A stretch of DNA of 64,000 nt from Metridium senile (Eukaryota; Cnidaria; Anthozoa; Actiniaria; Metridiidae). Each line of letters begins with the position of its first letter. Positions within the stretch are counted from its first letter, which is position 1. A program made the position numbers and the translations under genes. Below are positions 47,079-59,000 of the stretch, piece by piece. The notes beneath the pieces were generated by a model. It was given only the letters and a program-made list of their open reading frames with translations. It was not told the DNA's origin and ran no database searches. Location: contig OX459100.1 of the NCBI GenBank assembly GCA_949775045.1, positions 10,253,331 to 10,317,330 on the forward strand, written 5' to 3'.

Positions 47079-50000
47079 CTGCAACACAAGAACACCCGTG
47101 AACACTTTATATACACCTTATTGAAAGAATGTTGCACATAAAAAAGAACATTTATAATCTAGTAACAAAGGAATAACAAAAGCTTGATTGATCTTCTTTT
47201 GTCTTTTAATTATTCCTTTACCACTAAAATACAAAATTCAGGACAACATTCATGCAATCAGGTGTACACTATAAAAAGACTATCATCAATATTTTAATAA
47301 AGCAACATTGACATCATTATCTATATAACCTTTACCGTCGCCACCATCTTGTTCATCACCACCAACATCGTTATTATCACATCATCATATTCATCAACGT
47401 CATCATTAACAGAAGCACCATCACCAGTATCATTATAATCACAATCATCATTGTCACCATCATTATCATCATCATCAACATCATCCCCATCGTCATCAAT
47501 ATCTGTAATTTAGGAGGGAGACGCAATAATCAATGACAGTTTTCTAGCATTCGACCCCCGATCATCATCACCATCACCATCATCATCACTATTACCATCA
47601 TCATCACTATAACCATCATCATCATTATCACCACCACCACCATCATCACCACCATCACCATCACTATTACCATCACCATCATCACCACCATCACCATCAC
47701 TATTACCATCACCATCATCATCACTATAACCATCACTATTACCATCACCATCATCATCACTATAACCATCATCATCATCATTATCACCATCATCATCACC
47801 ACCATCACCATCACTATTACCATCACCATCATCATCACTATAACCATCATCATCATCATTATCACCATCATCATCACTATAACCATCATCATCATCATTA
47901 TCACCATCATCATCACCACCATCACCATCACTATTACCATCACCATCATCATCACTATAACCATCATCATCATCATCATCACCATCATCATCACTATAAC
48001 CATCATCATCATCATTATCACCATCATCATCACCACCATCACCATCACTATAACCATCATCATCATCATCATCATTATCAAAATCATCATCATCACCATC
48101 ATCATCACTATTACCATCATCATCACTATAACCATCATCATCATTATCACTATCGTCAGTCACCATCATCAGTCACCATCATCACCATCGTCACCATCAT
48201 CATCACTATCACAATCATTGCCATCATCATCATCATCACAATCATTGCCATCATCATCACTATTACCATCATCATCATGACCATGATCATTGAAGTCACC
48301 ATTATCATCATCATTATCTTCATCGCCATCATTTCTATTATTATCACAATCATTGTCATTATCATCATCATCATGGCCATCATACCAAACAATGTTCTTT
48401 TCCATGGTTCAGCCAATGTCCAGTTCGTCCTGTTCGTATCAGTCTCTGCAGCTGGTTGGTCTTCACCCAAATGAGCTCGTCACACCTTTCATATCTAAAC
48501 ATACAGCCTTGTTAGAATAAGAACGAAGAGATGTGTAGAAAGGAATGGATGGATGGATGTAAAGGATAACAAGAATAACTAACAAATGTATTATGAGTTG
48601 TAAGGGATAAATACATAGCTTTATTAACAACTTAAATTCCAGCTACAATTGAATAGCCCCTTCGTAGTTCCCTTGCGTCATCTTGCATTGAAGCGAGACA
48701 AACGTTGAGACTGCAATGATAGAGACCTTTTAACACCTCGCAGGACAATTATTCACGTGTCTCTATCATTGCAAGCTCAACGTTCGTCTCGCTTCGATGC
48801 AAAGGCCCGGCTACCTTTCAAGATGGCGCAGGGAATTGTGAAGGGAACTATTCAGTTGTAGCTGCAACTCAATTATATCATTGCTGTTACTAGTTGGATA
48901 CTCACCCCCACAGTTCTAAGCATTCCCTTCCTAACTCCATGGCCCTATTAAAACACAATAAGATATAGAATATGTCAGTATTTATTTTATTTTAACAGCT
49001 TTATTGATCATATTGACAACATAAATTATAGTAATATCAGAACAGAAAGGGGAAAAATGGTCAAAAGGTTTGTGCAAAACGGGACATACCGTCCCATGCT
49101 ACTGGTACAACCCACAAACAATAAAAACAGTCTCTCTCGTAAAATCGTTGCATAGTCTCTCAAATCAACGTAAAATCGTTGCATAGTCTCTCAAATCAAC
49201 GTAAAATCGTTGCATAGTCTCTCAAATCAACGTAAAATCGTTGCATAGTTTCTCAATTTAACGTAAAATCGTTGCATAGTCTCTCAAATCAACGTAAAAT
49301 CGTTGCACAGTCTCTCAAATCAACGTAAACTCGTTGCACAGTCTCTCAAATCAACGTAAAATCGTTGCAGTCTCTCAAATCAACGTAAAATCGTTGCACA
49401 GTCTCTCAAATCAACGTAAAATCGTTGCACAGTGTCTTAAATTGACGTAAAAGAGTTGCATTAATAGCGACTCAAATCAACCCACAATTGCTGAAAGACC
49501 ATTGCAAAAATACAGTAAATGGACGCTTCACAAACTGCTCCAAAGTCGCTGCTAAAATAGCGCTTGGAAGTTCCCCAAACATTTCCTAAAAAGAACAAAA
49601 AACTTTGGCGCAAACAGCGCATCAACTTGCCCCAAATCCCTTACAATAATAATATAAGGCACTTATAATAATTGGCCTCACCTTCCAGTGACCCACAAGA
49701 ATATATATCCATTGTCTTGTAGTATAGGGATTTTAAGTTGTCTCATCTCATCGTCAGACATTGTACCATATGGGAGCTAGATCGAGAATAACAACAATTA
49801 ATACTACAAACAACGATTGTATTGGTTTGTAAATGAGATAGCACTGGATAGAATAGGATAGAATAGGATGGAATAGGATAGAATAGGATGGGATAAGATG
49901 GGATGGGATAAGATGGTAAAGGATGGGATGCGGTCTATAGGATAAACAGGATGGGACAGGATAGGAGGGGATAGGACAAGACAGGATAGAATAGGATGTG

Positions 50001-53000
50001 ATAGGATGGAATAGGATAGGATGGGATAAGATGGTAAATGATGGGATAGGATAGGATGGGATCGGATGGTAAAGTATGGGATGTGATCTATAGGATCAAT
50101 AGGATGGGATGGGATTGGACAAGAAGGGATGGGATAAGATGGGATGGAATAGGATGGGAGAGGATATGATAGGAAAGGATGGGATAGGATAATATGGGAT
50201 AGGATGGGACAGAATAGGATGTGATGTGATAGGATAGGACAAGACAGGATGGGATGGCATAGGATGGCATAGGATATGATAGGGAAGGTTGGGATAAGAT
50301 AGGATGGGATGGGATAGGATGCAATAGGATAGGATGTATAGAATAAGATAGGATGGGATGGGATATGATAAGTTAAGATAGGAATGGATTATAAGGGTTG
50401 CAATGGTATGCAAAGGAATGTGATAGGACAAGACAGGATAGGTTAAGATAGGAAAGGATAGGATGGAAAAGCAAGGTATGGAATGGTATGCAAAGGAATG
50501 TGATACGACAAGACAGGATAGGTTAAGATAGGAAAGGATAGGATGGAAAAGCAAGGTATGGAATGGTATGCAAAAGAATGTGATACGACAAGACAGAATA
50601 GGTTAAGATAGGAAAGGATAGGATGGAAAAGCAAGGTATGGAATGGTATGCAAAGGAATGTGATACGACAAGACAGGATAGGTTAAGATAGGAAAGGATG
50701 GGATGGGATAGCAAAGTATGCAATGGTATGCAAAGGAATGTGATACGACAAGACAGGATAGGTTAACATAGCAAAGGATAGGATGGGATAGCAAGGTATG
50801 GAATGGTACGCAAAGGGAAGTGGTAGGATGAGAGGGTATGATACAAGTTGGTACACATACCTCCATATGAATATCCCATGGAGGATCAGCCATGATGACA
50901 GAAAACTTGCCAAGTACAATAGGATCTAACGTCCTCACATCACATTGTATGTACTGCAAAAAACACACACGTAAAGCAATTCAAACAGAATGATTATAAA
51001 AATATATCACTTCAAAATAAATATATGATATAAAATAAATATAAATATAATTAAATAAATATAAATATAATTAAATATATAATAAATGTATCATCTCAAT
51101 TGTATTGCCACACAGAAGTTTCCTACCAATTGCAAACACACATTAGCAATTCAGAAAGAATGATAATGAAAATATATCACTTAAAATATATCACATGAGT
51201 GAGTAAGATATCAAGATTGAACACAGGAAGATAAATGTTATATCTATAAATATAAATAACAGGTTCCCAGGTTAAATCTGTACTTTCCCATTTAAATATG
51301 TACTTATGCAAATTGTGTTGATGTGTGCTAAACACACAGATCACCCAATCAGAGAAGTTCACTTCAGAAAAAATATACTCTGATTGGTTGATCTGTGTGT
51401 TAAGCACACATCAACACAATTTGCATAAGTACAGATTTAAATGGGAAAGTACAGATTTAAATGGGAACCTGCTAAATATAATTATCAAGACCAGACAGTT
51501 GTGTGATATATACAATGGTTTCAAGTGGCATACTGTTGAGTATCCCACACGTCTCTTCTCTTTTCTTTCTTTCCCCTCTTTCCCATCTTTGCAATTGTAT
51601 ATATTTTCTGATTTGTCCTCTTCTTATATTTTCCATTTCTTCTCTCTTCTCTTCTTATATAATCTAATTACATTTTTTGTAACAGCATTACCTGTTGAGG
51701 GTATAGAATGATTCTGCTGGGTTCATTTTGAGAAGTTTGAGTCTGCAAATAAAAAGAAATGATGATGATGATGAGAACAACAATGATAATATTGACAATG
51801 ATGGTTGTGATGATGATGATGATGATGATGATGATGGTAATGATGTTGTTGATGATGAAGATAATGTGATGATGTTGGTGATAGTGGTGATGATAATGAT
51901 AATGATTATAAACATAATTATTTAATTCTGAGCAATTTAACATTTCACTGCTCTAACCGTATAGAATAATAACTATATTGACCAAGTTATGATAATGGTA
52001 ATGATGAAGATTGGTGATGATGATCAAAATGATAGTGAAGATAATGGGGATGACTATAATCACAATCATGATCATCGCCATCATCATAACTATCACCATC
52101 ATCATCATCATCACCATCACCATCAACATCATGATCCTCACCATCATCATCATCAACAACATCATCATCATTGCCATCATCATAACTATCACCACCATCA
52201 TCACCATCCCCATCAACATCATGATCACCACCACCATCATATCATCATCATCATCAACATCATGATCCTCACCATCATTATCAACAACATCATCATCATC
52301 GCCATCATCATAACTATCACCACCATCCCCATCAACATCATGATCACCACCACCATCACCACCATCACATTAATTTCATCACCAGAATCAAGGACAATGA
52401 GGATTTACTTCCCAAAACAAAGGCAAACAGCAATAATAATAACACAACATTTTGTTCCCAGAGCCAGCTCCACCCAGTGTAGTGTGATGTGTATCTTTCA
52501 TCATTGCTCTGAGCACCAGAAGGCGCATAAGGCCTCTTGTGTGATGTGTATCTTTACCTCAGATTTATTCTTTTCTTTTTCCAGTTCTTCTCTTTTCTTC
52601 ATGGCCATGTCATTGTAATCAACTTCATAATGTACATACTTAAAATATATCATAAAAAACATATATCAAAATGAAAGAAGAGAAAGGAAAATTGTTTCTT
52701 AACTACTGGCAAAACCATAATACACATACTGGCAAAACCAGAGTAAAAAAGTAAATGGTCACCCCCTAATAGGGATAACAGAAACTGAGAACAAACGTTT
52801 CAGTGTACATGAGAAATATGGAGGACTTAACAGACTACTATATGAAGATGCACAATTATTGCACCACGTAGTTTAGTATGGTTAGTATATGAAATGCCTC
52901 CAAGACCAGACTGCTGTTACTAGAAAGTGTTAAACTTGTCACACTAAAGCTTGTGTTTAGAGTCAATTTTGAACTGTGTCATAGCCTGATTCAGATGACA

Positions 53001-56000
53001 CTAACTAACTTGAACCAATTTTGGCAACTTTACTATTAATTTTACTGTTCCTTACCAATAATTAAGTTTACTTATAGAGTGCATAAATCCATGAAACAAT
53101 GACTAAAAATTGTATTTAGTTTTCAACTATTTAGTTATTGTCTAACTAAGAAAACACTCAGGCATGGGCTTTACGTCAATATACATGGCAATAAACTTCA
53201 GTTGACTCTCTTATACGCAACCACCCTAAAACCAGAAGAAAGTAGTTGCTTATGGGAGATGGTTGCTTATGCAAGAGGAAAAAAAACAATGAAAAAGTGT
53301 AAAACTTGAATCCTAAAGGTGGTCGCGGTCACTTACGAGGGTGGTCGCTTATGAGAGATATTTATTACAGAGTTTATATGGGAAACAAAACGGGAAATTG
53401 AAATAGTGGTCGCTTACAGGAGATGGTCGCTTATGAGAGTGGTTGTTCAGAGAGAGTCAACTGTAGTACAATTAGACAATACAAATTTAGTTTCACAGAT
53501 ATATAGAGTGCACTCTATAAAGATCAGTATATATTTGTGTGAAGATAGAAAAGCAGTTTTGTAACTGACCTTACAGGTATCCATGTGAAAACAGGTATTG
53601 AGGAAAGAACAGTCACCAAGGGATTCTAGGAATGCAATATGTATATTGTTAGATCAAGAACAGTTTATTATTATTATACAAATAAATCAATGAGAAACCA
53701 ACACTGGTGAAGATGATGATGATAGTGATGATGATGGTGGTGATGATGATAATGATGGTGATGATGATGATGGTGATGATAAGGATAATGATGGTGGTTA
53801 TGGTAGTGATGATGGTGATGGTAATAATGATGGTGGTGATCATAATGATGATGGTGATGATAATGATGGTTATGATGACAATGATTGTGGTAATGATGAT
53901 GGTGATGATGATAATGAAGATGATGATAGTTGTGAAATGATCATCAAGCTGCTAAAAAATAATAAAATTTATGACAATTACAGAAGCAGTGAGAATGATT
54001 ATGACCCTAAAACACAACAACACAGGCAAACGCATTCAACATTTGCTTCAACATCCTTTCCATTTTGTTGAATGCCAAATAAATAAATAAATAACCAACT
54101 TTATCTATAGAGGGTAAAACATGAAACAGTTTGCGCTGATAAACTTGTGGCCCGCCATAATGTTAAAGCCATTAGCCACCCCATTTCAACATTGTTGAAA
54201 CCATTTCCTCAACATCGTTCAACAACCATTCTACAGCGTTCAACAAAATCAAACCAATGTTGAAGCAAATGTTGAAGCCGTTTGCCTGGTCCTTTACACT
54301 CACCATCTGTATGCTTTTGTAGTATTTTTCTGAAATGGACCTGCCGCATAAACAACATAGAAACACAGAACGGGATAGATTAATAAATGAGCACAAAGAC
54401 GTATGAAATATGGAATAATAAAGTAAATAAATGTGTGAATAAATCAAATTGGATAGAACTAAACATGAATGGATGGATGGATGGATGGATGGATGGATGG
54501 ATGGATGGATGGATGGATGGATGGATGGATGGATGGATGGATGGATGAATCGATGAATAGATGAATGGATGAATGAATGAATGATTGAATTAATTAATTA
54601 ATGAACAAATGAATGAGTGGATAAATGGATGATTGAATGATTAAATGACAGTATGGATGGATGGATGGATGATTAAATAATTGTATGAATGTATATGTTT
54701 GGATGGTTAAAGAAACAAATAAATGAATGATTGAATGAATAAATAAATGAATGAATGAATGATTAAATAAATGTATGAATGAATGAATGAATGAATAAAT
54801 GGATGGATGAATGAATGAATGAATAAATAAATGGATGGATGAATGGATAGATGAATGAATAAACTAAACAAATAGCTCACCTTCTTACAGGTCTGTCCTG
54901 GTTTATTTTTCTGACATTCTACTCTGGTACCATGCTCACAAAATTCATGGACAAACGCTCCACCGTGTGACTTGAACTTTGCAACTGTGTTTTGCTCCTG
55001 TTTGAATGTAATGGAGATATTATAGACTTAAGAAATGAAATACGTCTTCTTTTTCAGGCGCTAATGAAAACCGAGATGGGTTTGGGAGAATTCGAGAGCA
55101 GATCAGTCCAGACTTTGTCTCGTGTTTGGACCTGCTCGAGAATTCTCCCAAACGTATGGAGGTTTTCATAAGCCAGTGAAAAAACAGACGTATTTCATTT
55201 CTTTTATAAAATAATAATCGCGCGAATAGACAAAAAATGCCCTTTTATTTGTTTGATGATGTCATTTCTCCATACTTTGCATTTTCTCGAAACTGACCAA
55301 TAAGTGCGCAAAAGATCAAAACAACAGAAAAACTGACTGTTAAATGAGCATGCACGCTTGAAAATGGTGTGAGTGTGTTTCATGCTCTCATGAAACATGG
55401 TTGTTTGACCAATCAATGCGTGTGTACTATCCCAATTATTTTATTAAATAAGTTCTCTTCACTGGCACCATTGGTAAAAGATTACAGCCAAACCTAGGCC
55501 TACAGAATCGTTCCTATCGAGGTTGGAAGGCTCGATTTATTCTTCAAAACTTGATTTTAAATTTGTTTTGAAATTTGCATAAATGAATTGAATCTTGTTT
55601 CAAAAAGTTTCAGTAGTTGATTTTAGTTGAGTACCAAGATGACAAGATGACAAGTTGAACTAAATCATCATCGTCATCATCATCATTATCTCAACCATCA
55701 TTATCATCATCATCATCACAACCATCATCATCACCATCATCATCACCATCATAGTCACAACCATCATCACCACCATCACAACCATCACCATCACCATCAT
55801 CACCATCATCATCACCATCATGTAAGATATAATAATAATATCTTACCCTGTGTGATGGGACATTCAATAGATCCAGGATGTCTGTTCCAACCTTCTTTGT
55901 CTGTAATTAAAACATTGACAACTCATGTTACAGTGCGAATCAAATAACCATGGGCATCCATGCATGGAGGAATGCTTGCACAGAGGTGAAAGGCTAACTT

Positions 56001-59000
56001 CTTAGCGAAGGACTTTGGCATTGTCTACTAAGATGACAACAACAACAGACAACGAACCAGCTTTGTCAATGATTGCTGTTCTAACAACAAACAATGAACC
56101 AGCTCTGTCAATGATTGCTGTTCTTAGACTAGCAACAAACAATGAACCAGCTCTGTCCATGATTGCTGTTCTTACCTCTATTTCTTTCATTGTTTGCATT
56201 GTAAGTAAAACCTGCAACATGAATAAAAGAAAGCTTTTTATAATTATAATTTATAATTTAATATTTATATAGCGAAAATATCTATGTACATATTCAAACG
56301 CGCTTGAGACCTGACTGCTGTGCCGGGAGACAATCCCCTGCTCTTTTTGAAGAGCACAGCAGGATCTTTTACGCCCACCTTATATAGGAAGTTAGAGTGA
56401 AGGCAGACGGGATCTCTGACTTTACGTCCTTATCCGAGAAGATGAGGCACATAGAAAGTAAAGTGTCTTGCCCAAGGACACAACGTAATCGCCCGGGCTG
56501 GGAATTGAACCCAGACCATTAAGCCGTTAATTCAGTCCCCTGACCACTAGACCATCACGTCTCTCTTTTTATAGGTTATTACCAACAATATTACCAACAC
56601 CAGCATTGTTGTTGTTATCAATCATCATCATCATCATCCTTTTCACTGTCATCATCACCATCATCATCACTGTCATCATCAACAACACAACCATCATCAT
56701 CATCATTATCAGAAAAAATAAGTGTAGCTAAGTTTGTTAGTTTGCGGCTATTGAGCGAGAGGTCCCAAGATGAATCCCTAGTGGCCAAGAGCGCACTGTC
56801 AGCTTCCTGGGAGACAGGCTTACTTCTAACTAAAGGAACTACCAATGCTTATATATTAGTGCTTTTTATTTTTCATCACCACTATCACTATCATCACCAT
56901 CAATGTAATCATCGTCATCACAATCAAGCTGTCATACCTGTAAGTCATCTTCTGATTCAGTTTTTGCTTTGCTGGCTACTGGTGCTTTGGCTGATGAATC
57001 ACTTGATTCACTATACCAACAGACAAGTATTTAGTCAAAGTAGTAAAGCATATTTCAAACCCCACAAAGTATGTATCCCACCGAAACACAACAATATTGA
57101 ATCACAATACACCAGCTATTTCAATCAACATTGGTTTTGATTATCTGGAAACAGATCTGGATCTGAGACAGATAGGAATTAAGGGAGTTCATAAAATCAC
57201 AAATGCATTATTTTTATTAGTTACCGATAACAGTATTTCAGAATTAAGCAAAAAAAGGTGTGATTATAAAAGTACATTTGCAATTTATTAACCTCCCATA
57301 AAAGAGCCTTTCAATAAGTCAGTCATCCACCCTGAAATTTCTCTAGATCTTTGACTGCAATAATTCTAGCTAGCATTTCCATCAGATAATCAATGTGAAT
57401 TGAAATAGGTGTATAAATGATTATATGTACATGGAAATGGAGTAATAATGCAGTTCTATGGAGTCAAACAATACCTTTCTCTCTTTCTTTTCTTTGATGC
57501 TGATTTGTCATCTGAAAAAAACAATGTCATCAGGTCTCTTTCTAAAGTTACAAGTGTTGTCACTATTAATAACAAAAATATATCACTTTTTTAACATCTC
57601 AATCTATTTAGCCAGACACAAGTGTCCTACTAATTGGGGAGACTCAGACCCACACTCGCTACCCCTACATTCATTAAATCGTTTTTGTCTTTTCAAACCT
57701 TATAGCCAGACACAAGTGTCCTACTAATTGGGGAGACTCAGACCCACACTCGCTACCCCTACATTCATTAAATCGTTTTTGTCTTTTCAAACCTTATAGA
57801 CAGACACAAGTGTCCTACTAATTGGGGAGAATCAGACCCAAACTCATATGTATAATCCATGCCCAAGCCAGGAATTGACCACAGCTGTGAGAGGCACATG
57901 GTAATTATAAACCACTAAGCCACCAATTACACTATATTACATACAGAAAATTCAAATTATAGTGTCTTCGTTTACCTGTGTTTGTATTGAGTTCTTGGGC
58001 AACTGCATCTAGCTGTAAAGATCATTAACAAACAAATTTAATAATTCTTAATGAGAAATAATTTGTATACATGTATGTAGTCTTCAAAAGGGCCATAGTT
58101 GTTAGTGTTTAAGTACTTAGAACCCAGTTGTAGCTGATGATGGTTAATTGTGATTGTCTGGGTGTGTGTGTGTTGTCTTGAGAAATACTGTTGCATGGTG
58201 TTAGTGTCTGATGTTTGTATGGACTGAACCCAGGTGGAAGTTCTGATGGTGAGTTGTGATTGTCTGGGTGTGTTTATATATGCTTGAGAAAGACATTGGT
58301 GTTAGTGTCTGATATTTGGATGTCCTGAACCCAGATGTAAGTACTGATGGTGAGTTGTGATTGTCTGGGTGTGTGTATGTAGTCTTGAGAAAGACTGTTG
58401 GTGTTAGTGTCTGATATTTGAATGGTTTGAACCCAGGTGTAAGTGATGTTGGTCAATTGTGATTGTCTGGGCTTGTGTATGTAGTCTTGAGAAAGACTGT
58501 TGGTGTTAGTGTCTGATATTTGAATGGTTTGAACCCAGGTGTAAGTGATGTTGGTGAATTGTGATTGTCTGGGCTTGTGTATGTAGTCTTGAGAAAGACT
58601 GTTGGTGTTAGTGGCTGATGTTTGAATGGTTTGAACCCAGGTGTAAATGATGTTGATGAGCTGTGATCATCTGGGTGTTTCTAGTCTTGAGAAAGATTGT
58701 TGGTGTTAGTGTCTGATATTTGGATAGCCTGAACCCAGGTGTAAGTAATGTTGATAAGTTGCAACATGATACTCATAATATATTTTGTTATTTAATGACT
58801 CCTGGTGATCTTTGACATCAATATACCTTAGAGTGGTCTCTGTCAATCACAATGATAGTTGGCTTGCCATCTGTAATTGTGCCTTTTTTAATGCTGAAAA
58901 ACCATAAGTATTAACTTTAAAACCATTGTTATTATTATTATTATAAATATACACACAATAATAGCTACAAAAATGGTGATGCAATTGGCAACAATGTCAA

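Noticed and set aside
47510..48169. 219-residue Asp-rich and 206-residue Met-rich frames
   Set aside because: They are different readings of the (CATCAT)n tract inside a METTL3 intron.
49130..49460. 31 bp repeats as a possible CRISPR array
   Set aside because: Head-to-tail minisatellite with no spacers, inside a METTL3 intron.
50088..50723. Pro/Ser/His-rich minus-strand frames before the DPPW exon
   Set aside because: Translations of the (GGATAGGATGG)n tract; only the last 31 codons (50,861-50,953) are METTL3.
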